A program made the position numbers and the translations under genes. A stretch of 64,000 nt of DNA from Actinomadura graeca (GTDB taxonomy: Bacteria > Actinomycetota > Actinomycetes > Streptosporangiales > Streptosporangiaceae), in the NCBI RefSeq assembly GCF_019175365.1, contig NZ_CP059572.1, positions 4,402,001 to 4,466,000 of the forward strand. Reading direction: 5' to 3'. The notes beneath the pieces were generated by a model that made no database searches, was not told where the DNA came from, and saw only the letters and a list, made by a program, of their open reading frames with translations. Shown here piece after piece: positions 15,095 through 26,491 of the stretch; position 1 is the first letter of the stretch; the number at the start of each line of letters is the position of its first letter.

Positions 15095-16960
15095 ATGGCA
15101 TCACGTGCGGTCGGCATCGACCTCGGGACGACCAACTCGGTCGTCGCGATCCTGGAGGGCGGCGAGCCCACCGTCATCGCCAACGCGGAGGGGTCGCGGA
15201 CCACGCCGTCGGTGGTCGCCTTCGCCAAGAACGGTGAGGTGCTGGTCGGCGAGGTGGCCAAACGCCAGGCGGTGACCAACGTGGACCGGACGATCCGCTC
15301 GGTCAAGCGTGAGATGGGCACCGACTGGAAGACCACCATCGACGGCAAGGACTTCACCCCCCAGCAGATCAGCGCGTTCGTGCTGCAGAAGCTGAAGAGG
15401 GACGCCGAGTCCTACCTCGGCGAGACCGTCACCGACGCGGTCATCACCGTGCCGGCGTACTTCTCCGACCACCAGCGGCAGGCCACCAAGGAGGCCGGGC
15501 AGATCGCGGGGCTGAACGTCCTGCGCATCATCAACGAGCCCACCTCCGCGGCGCTGGCCTACCACCTGGAGAAGGAGAACGAGGCGACCATCCTGGTCTT
15601 CGACCTGGGCGGCGGCACGTTCGACGTGTCCCTGCTGGAGGTCGGCGACGGCGTGGTGGAGGTCAAGGCCACCAGCGGCGACAACCACCTCGGCGGCGAC
15701 GACTGGGACCAGAAGATCGTCGACTGGCTGGTCGAGAAGTTCAAGAACGCCAACGGCGTCGACCTGTCCAAGGACAAGATGGCGCTCCAGCGGATCCGCG
15801 AGGGCGCCGAGAAGGCCAAGATCGAGCTGTCCGGGTCGTCGGAGACCACGATCCACCTGCCCTACATCACCGCCTCGTCCGAGGGGCCGCTGCACCTGGA
15901 GGAGAAGCTCACCCGCGGCGAGTTCCAGCGGATGACCTCCGACCTGCTCGACCGGACCAAGGCGCCGTTCCACTCGGTGCTCAAGGACGCCGGCATCTCG
16001 GTCGACGGCATCGACCAGGTCGTCCTGGTCGGCGGCTCGACCCGCATGCCCGCGGTGTCGGAGCTGGTCAAGGAGCTGACCGGCGGCAAGGAGCCCAACA
16101 AGGGCGTCAACCCCGACGAGGTCGTCGCGATCGGCGCGAGCCTGCAGGCGGGCGTGCTGAAGGGCGAGGTCAAGGACGTCCTGCTGCTGGACGTGACGCC
16201 GCTGAGCCTGGGCATCGAGACCAAGGGCGGCATCTTCACCAAGATCATCGAGCGGAACACCACGATTCCGACCAAGCGCTCGGAGACCTTCACCACGGCC
16301 GACGACAACCAGCCGTCGGTGGAGATCCAGGTCTACCAGGGCGAGCGCGAGATCGCCGCGTACAACAAGAAGCTCGGCACCTTCCAGCTCACCGGCCTGC
16401 CGCCGGCGCCGCGCGGCGTCCCGCAGATCGAGGTCACCTTCGACATCGACGCCAACGGGATCGTCAACGTCTCGGCGAAGGACCAGGGCACCGGCCGCGA
16501 GCAGTCGATGGTCATCACCGGCGGCTCCGCGCTGCCCAAGGACGACATCGAGAAGATGATGCGCGACGCCGAGCAGTACGCCGAGGAGGACCGCAAGCGC
16601 AAGGAGGAGGCCGAGGTCCGCAACCAGGCCGACACCCTGGCCTACTCCACCGAGAAGTTCCTGCGGGAGAACGACGAGAAGGTCCCCGCGGAGCTGAAGA
16701 CCGAGGTGGGCGACGCGGTCGCCGAGGTCAAGAAGGCCCTTGAGGGCACCGACGTCGACGCGATCAAGTCCAGCGCCGAGAAGCTCGCCCAGGTCAGCCA
16801 GAAGATGGGCGCGGCGATGTACGCGCAGAACCCGGAGGGCGCGCAGCCCGGCGGCGAGGACCACGGCCCGACCGCCGACGCGCAGGCCGGTGACCAGGAC
16901 GACGAGGTCGTCGACGCCGAGATCGTGGACGAGGACAAGCCGAAGGGTGACGCGTCGTGA
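15095..16960 (+). CDS. dnaK: Chaperone DnaK (Hsp70)
   Basis: The 621-residue Hsp70 has the ATPase signatures '[11 protein letters not shown]', '[14 protein letters not shown]' and '[13 protein letters not shown]', the interdomain linker '[17 protein letters not shown]' and a C-terminal lid ending in an acidic tail with '[10 protein letters not shown]'. It folds nascent and stress-damaged proteins with DnaJ and GrpE. GGAGG lies upstream of the ATG. The stop overlaps the grpE start as GTGA (16957-16960), coupling the two. The HAIR site upstream puts it under HspR control. Confidence 0.98.
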   Translation: MASRAVGIDLGTTNSVVAILEGGEPTVIANAEGSRTTPSVVAFAKNGEVLVGEVAKRQAVTNVDRTIRSVKREMGTDWKTTIDGKDFTPQQISAFVLQKLKRDAESYLGETVTDAVITVPAYFSDHQRQATKEAGQIAGLNVLRIINEPTSAALAYHLEKENEATILVFDLGGGTFDVSLLEVGDGVVEVKATSGDNHLGGDDWDQKIVDWLVEKFKNANGVDLSKDKMALQRIREGAEKAKIELSGSSETTIHLPYITASSEGPLHLEEKLTRGEFQRMTSDLLDRTKAPFHSVLKDAGISVDGIDQVVLVGGSTRMPAVSELVKELTGGKEPNKGVNPDEVVAIGASLQAGVLKGEVKDVLLLDVTPLSLGIETKGGIFTKIIERNTTIPTKRSETFTTADDNQPSVEIQVYQGEREIAAYNKKLGTFQLTGLPPAPRGVPQIEVTFDIDANGIVNVSAKDQGTGREQSMVITGGSALPKDDIEKMMRDAEQYAEEDRKRKEEAEVRNQADTLAYSTEKFLRENDEKVPAELKTEVGDAVAEVKKALEGTDVDAIKSSAEKLAQVSQKMGAAMYAQNPEGAQPGGEDHGPTADAQAGDQDDEVVDAEIVDEDKPKGDAS

Positions 16961-17577
16961 CGACCTCCCCTCATGAGGGCGAGGAGAAGGAGGGCCCGGT
17001 GATCCGCGACAAGCGGCGCATCGATCCCGAGACGGGCAAGGTCCGGGAGACCGGCGGCACGCCGGCCCCCGAGCCCCAGGCCAAGGGCGGCGCCGCGGCC
17101 TCGGACGCCGGGGACTCCTCGCTCAAGACGCAGCTGGCCGAACGCCTCGCCGACCTCCAGCGGCTCAAGGCGGAGTACGACAACTACCGCAAGCGCGTGG
17201 AGCGCGACCGGGTCGCCGTCCGCGAGCAGGCCCTCGGGCAGGTGCTGTCCGAGCTGCTCCCGGTGCTGGACGACATCGGCCGGGCCCGCGACCACGACGA
17301 GCTGACCGGCGGGTTCAAGTCCGTCGGCGACCGGCTGGAGGCGGTCACGGGCAAGCTCGGCCTGGAGCGTTACGGGCAGAGGGGCGAGCCCTTCGACCCG
17401 ACCGTGCACGAGGCGCTCATGCACTCGTACTCGGCGGACGTGACGGAGACCAGCGTCGCGGACGTCCTCCAGCCCGGCTACCGGATCGGTGAGCGGGTCC
17501 TGCGCCCCGCCCGCGTGGCGGTGGCCGAGCCCGACCCGAACGGCGGCTCCGGCGAGGAAGCGGCCGGCGAAGAGTGA
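16957..17577 (+). CDS. grpE: Nucleotide exchange factor GrpE
   Basis: The 206-residue protein has a disordered charged N-terminus, a long coiled coil ('[20 protein letters not shown]') and the beta-domain with '[19 protein letters not shown]' and '[18 protein letters not shown]', the GrpE signature. It ejects ADP from DnaK and dimerises through the coiled coil. GTG 16957 overlaps the dnaK stop. After its stop come 140 bases with strong hairpins before dnaJ. Confidence 0.96.
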   Translation: MTTSPHEGEEKEGPVIRDKRRIDPETGKVRETGGTPAPEPQAKGGAAASDAGDSSLKTQLAERLADLQRLKAEYDNYRKRVERDRVAVREQALGQVLSELLPVLDDIGRARDHDELTGGFKSVGDRLEAVTGKLGLERYGQRGEPFDPTVHEALMHSYSADVTETSVADVLQPGYRIGERVLRPARVAVAEPDPNGGSGEEAAGEE

Positions 17578-17634
17578 CCTCCTGGCCCGCGCCAGGGGGA
17601 CCCCGGGGCCCGGCCCCCGGGATCGGCCCGAAGT

Positions 17635-17662
17635 CCCGTCCCGGCCACGCGGCCGGGACGGG
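17635..17662. terminator. Strong hairpin between grpE and dnaJ
   Basis: CCCGTCCCGGCC (17635-17646) and GGCCGGGACGGG (17651-17662) form a perfect twelve-base stem with a four-base loop. No T-run follows. It may attenuate or process the operon mRNA, lowering dnaJ relative to dnaK-grpE. Confidence 0.55.
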
Positions 17663-17717
17663 CCTCCGGGGCAGGTGAAGGCATGCGGCAAGTGGCGATA
17701 GCAGAGAGCGGGGCGCC

Positions 17718-18884
17718 GTGAGCACCAAGGACTATTTGGAGAAGGACTACTACAAGGTCCTCGGTGTCGCGAAGACGGCCTCGCAGGAGGAGATCAAGAA
17801 GTCCTACCGGAAGCTGGCCCGCAAGTACCACCCGGACGCCAACAAGGGCGACGCCGAGGCGGAGGAGCGCTTCAAGGAGGTCTCCGAGGCCTACGACGTC
17901 CTGTCGGACGAGAAGCGCCGCAAGGAGTACGACTCGGTGCGGTCGATGCCGGGCGGGTTCCGCGGCCAGCAGGGCGGCGGCTTCCCCTTCGACCTGGGCG
18001 ACCTGTTCGGGCAGCAGGGCGGCGCGCAGACCGGCGGCGCGGGCGAGCGCATCGGCGACCTGTTCGGCGGGCTGTTCAACCGGGGCGGCGGCGGCACCCG
18101 CACCGCCGGGACGCGGCGGGCCAGGCGCGGCGCGGACGTCGAGACCGAGGTGACGCTGTCGTTCGGCCGCGCGATGAACGGCGTGACCGTCCCGATCAAG
18201 CTGACGAGCGAGGCCGCGTGCGACGCGTGCCGCGGGACCGGCGCGAAGGCCGGGACCGTCCCGCGGGTGTGCCCGAACTGCGAGGGCACCGGGCACGAGA
18301 CCCGCAACCTCGGCAACTTCGGCTTCCAGGAGCCGTGCCGGGAGTGCCACGGCCGCGGCCTGGTCGTGGACGACCCGTGCCCCAAGTGCCACGGCAGCGG
18401 CCGCGCGACCGGGACGCGCACGATCCAGGCGCGTATCCCGGCGGGCGTCGCCGACGGGCAGAAGATCCGGCTGAAGGGCAAGGGCGCGCCCGGCGAGAAC
18501 GGCGGCCCGAGCGGCGACCTGTACGTCAACATCAAGGTGCGGCCGCACCAGGTGTTCGGCCGCAGCGGCGACAACCTGACGCTGACCGTCCCGGTGACGT
18601 TCCCGGAGGCCGCGCTCGGCGCGGAGATCCGGGTGCCGACGTTCCAGGGGCAGCCGGTCACGCTGCGCCTGCCGGAGGGCACCCCGAACGGCCGGACGTT
18701 CCGCGTCAAGGGACGCGGCGCGCCCCGCCGCGACGGCACCAAGGGCGACCTGCTGGTCACCGTGGACGTGCAGGTGCCGCAGAAGCTCGACGACCAGACG
18801 CGCGAGGCGCTGGCCCGGCTCCGTGAGACCGGCGCGGGCGACGACCTGCGCGCCGACCTCCTCCAGCAGGCGAGAACGGAGTGA
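17718..18884 (+). CDS. dnaJ: Chaperone DnaJ (Hsp40)
   Basis: The 388-residue type I J-protein has a J domain with 'YHPDANKGD' (HPD motif), a Gly/Phe-rich linker ('[16 protein letters not shown]') and a zinc domain with four CxxCxGxG repeats: 'CDACRGTG', 'CPNCEGTG', 'CRECHGRG' and 'CPKCHGSG'. C-terminal substrate-binding domains follow. It stimulates DnaK ATPase and delivers substrates. The GTG at 17718 gives the usual '[14 protein letters not shown]' start of the dnaK-linked actinobacterial DnaJ1. hspR begins three bases after its stop. Confidence 0.97.
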   Translation: MSTKDYLEKDYYKVLGVAKTASQEEIKKSYRKLARKYHPDANKGDAEAEERFKEVSEAYDVLSDEKRRKEYDSVRSMPGGFRGQQGGGFPFDLGDLFGQQGGAQTGGAGERIGDLFGGLFNRGGGGTRTAGTRRARRGADVETEVTLSFGRAMNGVTVPIKLTSEAACDACRGTGAKAGTVPRVCPNCEGTGHETRNLGNFGFQEPCRECHGRGLVVDDPCPKCHGSGRATGTRTIQARIPAGVADGQKIRLKGKGAPGENGGPSGDLYVNIKVRPHQVFGRSGDNLTLTVPVTFPEAALGAEIRVPTFQGQPVTLRLPEGTPNGRTFRVKGRGAPRRDGTKGDLLVTVDVQVPQKLDDQTREALARLRETGAGDDLRADLLQQARTE

Positions 18885-18887
18885 GCC

Positions 18888-19340
18888 GTGGACACGACCC
18901 CTTTCGGTGACAGCACTCCGGTCTACGTGATCTCGGTGGCGGCGCAGCTGTCGGGGCTGCACCCGCAGACGCTGCGGGCCTACGACCGGATGGGCCTGGT
19001 GTCCCCCGGCCGGACGCCGGGACGCGGCCGCCGCTACTCGATGCGAGACATCGTGATGCTCCGCGAGATCCAGCGGCTCTCGCAGGAGGAGGGCATCAAC
19101 CTCTCGGGCATCAAGCACATCCTGGAGCTGCAGCGGGACAACGTGCGGCTCCGCGAGGAGCTCGCCAAGGCGCACGCCGCCCTGGCCGACCTCGCGAACG
19201 AGCTCGAGTCGACCCGGGCGGTCGCGGCGCGGCTGGCGCAGCAGCGGCGGCACGGGGACACGGGCGGGACGCCCGGCTCCGACCTGGTGCCGATCAGGCA
19301 CACGAGCGTCGTGGTCTGGCACGAGCGGAACCGGGACTGA
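18888..19340 (+). CDS. hspR: Heat-shock repressor HspR (MerR family)
   Basis: The 150-residue protein has a MerR-type winged helix ('VYVISVAAQLSGLHPQTLRA' then 'GRGRRYSMRDIVMLREIQRL') and a C-terminal coiled coil ('LELQRDNVRLREELAKAHAA'). HspR represses dnaK and clpB by binding HAIR sites, using DnaK as co-repressor. The HAIR site upstream of dnaK fits autoregulation. It is the fourth gene of the operon and is followed by clpB across 40 bases with a small hairpin (19344-19359). Confidence 0.95.
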   Translation: MDTTPFGDSTPVYVISVAAQLSGLHPQTLRAYDRMGLVSPGRTPGRGRRYSMRDIVMLREIQRLSQEEGINLSGIKHILELQRDNVRLREELAKAHAALADLANELESTRAVAARLAQQRRHGDTGGTPGSDLVPIRHTSVVVWHERNRD

Positions 19341-19380
19341 CCTCGGGGGGCGTCCCCCGTCGACGCAGGGGAGCGTAACT

Positions 19381-21978
<2,598 letters not shown>

Positions 21979-21993
21979 CCGGACGGGCCGAGG

Positions 21994-22293
21994 CTACTCC
22001 CCGGCGAACAGCTCGATCAGGGCCTTGACGTCGTGGTTGGCCTCGGCCGGATGCCGGAACGGCCGGTGGGCGTTGATGGTGTAGGTGTTGCGGCGGCCCA
22101 CGCGGACACGGGTGAGGTAGCCCGCCTCCTCCAAGTCCGTGATGATGAGCTGCGCCGCGCGCTCGGTGATCCCGATCTCCTGCGCCACGTCCCGTACCCG
22201 CAGGTCGGGATCACGCGCGATGCAGATCAGCACCCGCGCGTGGTTGGTCAGGAACGTCCATGGCTTGCCGGTACGGTCCGGCGTGCTGTCCAT
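21994..22293 (-). CDS. Winged-helix transcriptional regulator
   Basis: The 99-residue protein has 'PWTFLTNHARVLICIARDPD', 'LRVRDVAQEIGITERAAQLI' (recognition helix) and 'ITDLEEAGYLTRVRVGRRN' (wing), a MarR/ArsR-like HTH with no sensor domain visible. It diverges from the STAS gene across an AT-rich palindrome at 22389-22418, a likely binding site. Convergent with clpB (16 bases apart). The target and the signal are unknown. Confidence 0.8.
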   Translation of the reverse strand: MDSTPDRTGKPWTFLTNHARVLICIARDPDLRVRDVAQEIGITERAAQLIITDLEEAGYLTRVRVGRRNTYTINAHRPFRHPAEANHDVKALIELFAGE

Positions 22294-22388
22294 CGGCTCA
22301 CCCCGTCATATGCTGCGACCTCGTGCCACCGGAGAGCCCATACGCACTCCGCCCACCGGTGGGGCGGCGTAGATCACGAAGACATCAT

Positions 22389-22418
22389 ACGAGAATTTTT
22401 TGACGAACAAAATTTCGT
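22389..22418. promoter_or_regulatory. AT-rich inverted repeat between divergent regulator genes
   Basis: ACGAGAATTTT (22389-22399) mirrors AAAATTTCGT (22409-22418) with one extra base in the left arm. It is the most AT-rich spot in this part of the window and lies 96 and 63 bases from the two start codons. It is a plausible operator for the winged-helix protein. Confidence 0.5.
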
Positions 22419-22480
22419 GTATTACCTTTGGGGTGTCCACGATCCCCCATGGAACCGGCGACCGTTAGGAGTGTGCTCCC

Positions 22481-22924
22481 GTGCTCGTGCAGCCCACCCC
22501 GCAGTCCGTGTCGGACGTCGTCCCGCCCTCGTCGGGCGCCACGGCAGCCCCCGACCGTCCGAAGCTGACGATGACGACCGAGACCCGCGGCCACGCGACG
22601 ATCCTGACGATGGCCGGGCAGCTGGTGTCGGAGACGGCGGTCACCACGGAGGCCCGCATCCTGACCACGATCGTGCTGGCCGAGCAGCCGCTGCACCTGG
22701 CCTTGGACCTCTCCGGCGTGGACACGATCGACGCGCACGGCGCCAACCTGCTGGCGAAGGCCCGCTTCACCGTGCGGGCCGCCCGTGGAACCCTGCACCT
22801 GATCGTCCCGCAGGACGCCCCCGCGCGGAGGATGCTCAGCCGGCACCTGCTGAGGTGCGTGGTGGAGCGCGCAGAGGACCTTCCCCTCGCGGACGACGGA
22901 GCCGAGGTCGAGAACGCCGCCTGA
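22481..22924 (+). CDS. STAS-domain protein (anti-sigma factor antagonist-like)
   Basis: The 147-residue protein has a disordered N-terminal 30 residues and then a STAS fold: 'GHATILTMAGQLVSETAVTT', 'LALDLSGVDTIDAHGANLL' and a C-terminal helix pair. STAS proteins bind anti-sigma kinases and release sigma factors when unphosphorylated. At the position usually holding the phosphorylated serine (after the D-S-x-G-type loop) the sequence is 'DTIDAHGAN', without a clear Ser/Thr, so it may not be switched by phosphorylation. AGGAG precedes the GTG by nine bases. Confidence 0.75.
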   Translation: MLVQPTPQSVSDVVPPSSGATAAPDRPKLTMTTETRGHATILTMAGQLVSETAVTTEARILTTIVLAEQPLHLALDLSGVDTIDAHGANLLAKARFTVRAARGTLHLIVPQDAPARRMLSRHLLRCVVERAEDLPLADDGAEVENAA

Positions 22925-23123
22925 CCCCGGCCGCCCCGGGCCCGCCCGCACCGGGCCCACGGGTCGTCCCGGGCCGACAGCTCGTCCCGGGCCCCACCGG
23001 ACTCCCGTTGGGGCCCTAAGGCCCTAGTCCCCCTTTTCACCCGCTCCTACATTCATCTCTGGATCGAAAACCCATTGCGTCCATTCCGGTAAATGGGCGG
23101 GGGTTCCCGTGAAGGAGAAGAAC

Positions 23124-23846
23124 GTGAACAACGCGAAGCGCGCAGCGGTGCTGGTGGCGTCCGGACTCGCCCTGGCCGGTCCCCTGCTGACCGCCTGCTC
23201 GGGGGACGCGACCGAGAAGTCCGCGGCCCCCCGCGCGGCCCACGTCAAGCAGGGCGAGGCCGCGCCCCTGGCGGCGTCCCAGGCCAAGAAGGCCCCGAGG
23301 AGAACGCATTACACGAAGAAGTACAGTCGCTTGGACGAGAAATACTTCTCGGGTATCAAGCGGTGCGTTCGGGTGAGCATCTGGGGCACGGCGAAATACG
23401 ACGTCGAGCACACCGTCACCGGGTCCGTCCCGGTGCACGCCTACAAGAACCTGAGGGTGTACGCGCCCACGATGCGCGCGTCCGTGCTCGCCAAGTGCGG
23501 CAAGAAGAAGACGGCCAAGGCCAAGGGCGCCAAGCTGACGCAGAACTGGTACCAGACCACGTGCACGGCGGACGTCCAGGTGGGCATCCCGTGGTCGGTC
23601 GGCGCCACCCCCCACTGCGGCAACGGCAAGGTCGCGGGACGGACGACCTCCCACTCCGGCACGAGCACGACCTTCACCCAGTACAACTCGCAGGCGAACC
23701 CCGTGAAGTGGTCCGACCAGGGGCTCCCGAGCTGGGCGACCGTGAAGAAGTCGATGTGCCTGACGACCTACTCGACGGCCGTGGTGTCGGTGGGCTCGAA
23801 GTCCGACCGGGGCAGCTACAAGCTGACCCAGTGCTGGCAGCCGTAA
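23124..23846 (+). CDS. Secreted lipoprotein of unknown function
   Basis: The 240-residue product begins with a signal peptide and lipobox 'LLTAC' with Cys25. A basic, Ala-rich linker and a domain with five more cysteines and many Tyr/Thr/Lys residues follow. No family is recognised. The GTG at 23124 has AAGGAG six bases upstream. A GTG at 23109 would add five residues. A clear terminator follows. The high lysine content ('KCGKKKTAKAKGAKLTQ') is unusual for the host. Confidence 0.65.
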   Translation: MNNAKRAAVLVASGLALAGPLLTACSGDATEKSAAPRAAHVKQGEAAPLAASQAKKAPRRTHYTKKYSRLDEKYFSGIKRCVRVSIWGTAKYDVEHTVTGSVPVHAYKNLRVYAPTMRASVLAKCGKKKTAKAKGAKLTQNWYQTTCTADVQVGIPWSVGATPHCGNGKVAGRTTSHSGTSTTFTQYNSQANPVKWSDQGLPSWATVKKSMCLTTYSTAVVSVGSKSDRGSYKLTQCWQP

Positions 23847-23863
23847 ACAGCGAAGGTCCGATC

Positions 23864-23892
23864 CGGCCCCGAGGCGCCCCGTCTCGGGGCCG
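23864..23892 (+). terminator. Hairpin terminator after the lipoprotein gene
   Basis: CGGCCCCGAG (23864-23873) and CTCGGGGCCG (23883-23892) are perfect ten-base arms with a nine-base loop, 17 bases past the stop codon. Confidence 0.65.
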
Positions 23893-23974
23893 CCGCCGTC
23901 CCGCCGGTGTGCGGTGTCGGGGGGAGGGAGAGGGGATGACCGCACCTCTCCACTCTCAACGTATAGCGCACCGG

Positions 23975-23993
23975 GGGGCTTGCGGCAAGGCCC
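23975..23993. promoter_or_regulatory. Rifamycin-associated element (RAE)
   Basis: The 19-base GGGGCTTGCGGCAAGGCCC agrees with the RAE consensus known upstream of rifamycin-inactivating enzymes and helR in actinomycetes. CTTGC-G-GCAAG is its palindromic core. It lies about 290 bases before the HelR gene, with only a glycosyltransferase fragment between. A TATAGC box at 23962-23967 is a possible -10. Confidence 0.85.
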
Positions 23994-24052
23994 CCGTCAT
24001 GCCGCACAATCGTCGGCCGAGACCAGAACCTGCGGAAACGGGGGAGTGCGAC

Positions 24053-24259
24053 GTGCGCGTGCTGTTGCCGGCGTATGGGGCCCGGGGGGACGTCGAGCCG
24101 ATCGCGGGCCTCGCGATGCGGTCGCGGGACCTCGGTGCGGAGGTGCGGGTGTGCGCACCTGTCCCGACCTTCGGCTCCCTGTCGGCCGCCCGAGCCGAAG
24201 CCGGGGACCCCGGCCGGCACCGCGCGCGATGGCCGCGACCGACCCCGGACCGGAGCTGA
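24053..24259 (+). pseudogene. Truncated glycosyltransferase (rifampicin glycosyltransferase-like) fragment
   Basis: The first ~38 codons from GTG 24053 read 'VRVLLPAYGARGDVEPIAGL' and 'GAEVRVCAP', the N-terminal nucleotide-sugar fold of GT1/GT28 transferases such as rifampicin glycosyltransferase (Rgt). After about 24165 the similarity ends and the frame runs through unrelated codons to a stop at 24259, five bases before helR. A full enzyme has about 400 residues, so more than 90% is missing, probably by deletion. Because it lies between the RAE and helR it may now serve only as a leader. Two hairpins (24141-24160 and 24170-24199) lie in its distal part. Confidence 0.75.
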
Positions 24260-24263
24260 CGAG

Positions 24264-26417
24264 ATGACCCCGCTGACCACCAGCGCGTTCGACCTTCCCG
24301 CGGACCTCGCCCCCAAGGCCGACCCGGCGCTGATCGCCGCCGACGAACGCCATTTCGCCGCGATCGCGGAGAGCCTCGGGCAGACGATCACCGACCTGTC
24401 CGACCGGCTCGACGCCGAGCGGATGGCGCCCGCCGGGACCGGCCAGCGGGCGCTGGACAGGGACCTGGAGATCCACCGGCTGGCCACCCGCCTGCGCACG
24501 CTGCGCCGCTTCGGCCTGGACCTGTGCCTCGGGCACATGGTCGCCGAGGACGACCCCGAACCCGTCTACATCGGGCGTCTCGGCCTCACCGACAGCGCGG
24601 GCCGCCGCCTGCTGCTCGACTGGCGCTCCCCCGCGGCCGAGCCGTTCTTCGGCGCGACCCACGCCAACCCGATGGGCCTGGCGAGCCGCCGCCGGTACCG
24701 CTGGACCCGCGGACGGATCAGCGACTACTGGGACGAGGTGTTCACCCCCGGCGGCTTCGAGGGCCACGCCGCGCTCGACGACCAGTCCGCCTTCATCGCC
24801 AGCCTCGGCGCCGGCCGGTCGGGGCGGATGCGCGACGTCCTCGGCACCATCCAGGCCGACCAGGACGCCATCATCCGCGCGGGATCCCGCGGCGCCCTCG
24901 TCGTCGACGGGGGCCCCGGCACGGGCAAGACCGTCGTCGCCCTGCACCGATCCGCCTACCTCCTGTACACCGACCCCCGCCTCGGCCACCGCCGCGGCGG
25001 CGTGCTGTTCGTCGGCCCGCACCAGCCCTACCTGGGCTATGTCGCCGACGTCCTCCCCAGCCTCGGAGAGGAGGGCGTGCAGACCTGCACCCTGCGGGAC
25101 CTCGTCCCCGGCGGCGCCACCGCCGCCGACGAGAAGGACCCGCACGTGGCGCGGCTGAAGTCGTCCGCGGACATGGTGAAGGCGATCGAGACGGCCGTCC
25201 GGTTCTACGAGAGGCCGCCCGCCGAGGGCATGACCGTCACGACCCAGTGGTCCGACATCTGGCTGAGCTCCGCCGACTGGGCCGAGGCGTTCGACGCGCG
25301 GGAACCGGCCACGCCGCACAACGAGGCGCGCGACCAGGTCCTGGAGGAGCTGATCACGATCCTCATGGAGAAGCACACCGGCGACGTCCCCGGCGACCTG
25401 CTCCGCCGGTCGCTGCTGCGGAACCGGGAGCTGCTCACGGCCTTCACCAGGGCATGGCCGCCGATCGAGGCGGCCGACCTCGTCGGGGACCTGTGGTCGG
25501 TGCCCGCCTACCTGCGGATGTGCGCCCCATGGCTCACCCCCGGCGAGATCCGCACGTTGCAGCGCGAGGACCCCCACGCCTGGACCGTCCCGGACCTGCC
25601 GCTCCTGGACGCGGCCCGGCAGCGCCTCGGCGACCCGGAGGCGTCCCGCCGCAGGCGCCGCCGGGAGGCCGCCCTCACCGCCCAGCGCGAACGCATGGCG
25701 CAGGTCGTCGACGACCTCATCGAGGCCGACGACGACGGTGAGGGCCTCGTGACGCAGCTGCGCAGGGAGGACCTCCAGCGCAACCTCGTCGACGAGTCCG
25801 AGCTGCCCACCACCGAGCCGGACCTCCTCGCCGGCCCGTTCGCGCACATCGTCGTGGACGAGGCCCAGGAGCTGACCGACGCGGAATGGCAGATGCTGCT
25901 GCTCCGCTGCCCGTCCCGCAGCTTCACGATCGTCGGCGACCGCGCCCAGGCCCGGCACGGGTTCACGGAGTCGTGGGAGGAACGCCTCGAACGGATCGGG
26001 CTCGACCGGATCACCCTGGCGTCCCTGAGCATCAACTACCGGACGCCCGAGCAGATCATGGCCGAGGCCGAGCCGGTCATCCGGGCCGCGCTCCCGGACG
26101 CCAATGTGCCCACCTCCATCCGCAGTGGCGACTCCCCCGTCGTCCACGGATCCACGGCGGACCTGGACTCGATCATCGACACCTGGCTCACCGCGCACAC
26201 CGAGGGGATCGCCTGCGTCATCGGCGCCCCCGCGTTCCAGCCGGCGCCCCGCGTCCGGTCACTGACACCGGAACTGTCGAAGGGGCTGGAGTTCGACCTG
26301 GTCGTCCTCGTCGACCCGCAGAAGTTCGGCGACGGCATCGAAGGAGCCGTCGACCGCTACGTGGCGATGACCCGCGCCACCCGGCAACTGGTCATCCTCA
26401 CGACCCCGACCCCGTAG
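24264..26417 (+). CDS. helR: HelR: RNA polymerase-recycling, rifamycin-protecting ATPase (HelD family)
   Basis: The 717-residue UvrD/HelD-type ATPase has Walker A 'GGPGTGKTVVALHRSAYL', Walker B 'HIVVDEAQELTDAEWQML', motif 'IVGDRAQARHGF' and C-terminal motifs 'LSINYRTPEQIM', 'KGLEFDLVVLVD' and 'YVAMTRATRQL'. The N-terminal coiled coil (about 25-75) would enter the secondary channel of RNA polymerase. HelR proteins displace rifamycin from stalled polymerase and recycle it. The RAE upstream supports HelR over a DNA helicase. ATG 24264 has GGAG eight bases ahead. The neighbouring glycosyltransferase remnant suggests the host once had a two-layer rifamycin defence. Confidence 0.88.
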   Translation: MTPLTTSAFDLPADLAPKADPALIAADERHFAAIAESLGQTITDLSDRLDAERMAPAGTGQRALDRDLEIHRLATRLRTLRRFGLDLCLGHMVAEDDPEPVYIGRLGLTDSAGRRLLLDWRSPAAEPFFGATHANPMGLASRRRYRWTRGRISDYWDEVFTPGGFEGHAALDDQSAFIASLGAGRSGRMRDVLGTIQADQDAIIRAGSRGALVVDGGPGTGKTVVALHRSAYLLYTDPRLGHRRGGVLFVGPHQPYLGYVADVLPSLGEEGVQTCTLRDLVPGGATAADEKDPHVARLKSSADMVKAIETAVRFYERPPAEGMTVTTQWSDIWLSSADWAEAFDAREPATPHNEARDQVLEELITILMEKHTGDVPGDLLRRSLLRNRELLTAFTRAWPPIEAADLVGDLWSVPAYLRMCAPWLTPGEIRTLQREDPHAWTVPDLPLLDAARQRLGDPEASRRRRRREAALTAQRERMAQVVDDLIEADDDGEGLVTQLRREDLQRNLVDESELPTTEPDLLAGPFAHIVVDEAQELTDAEWQMLLLRCPSRSFTIVGDRAQARHGFTESWEERLERIGLDRITLASLSINYRTPEQIMAEAEPVIRAALPDANVPTSIRSGDSPVVHGSTADLDSIIDTWLTAHTEGIACVIGAPAFQPAPRVRSLTPELSKGLEFDLVVLVDPQKFGDGIEGAVDRYVAMTRATRQLVILTTPTP

Positions 26418-26491
26418 TGGACGGGCGGGCGGGTTCTGCTGTGAGCGTGGGGGTGTTCCGTACAGTACGTACGTTTGGCAGAGTTTCGACC

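Noticed and set aside
15101..16864. 587-codon minus-strand frame opposite dnaK
   Set aside because: Mirror of dnaK codon bias, with no domains. dnaK is certain.
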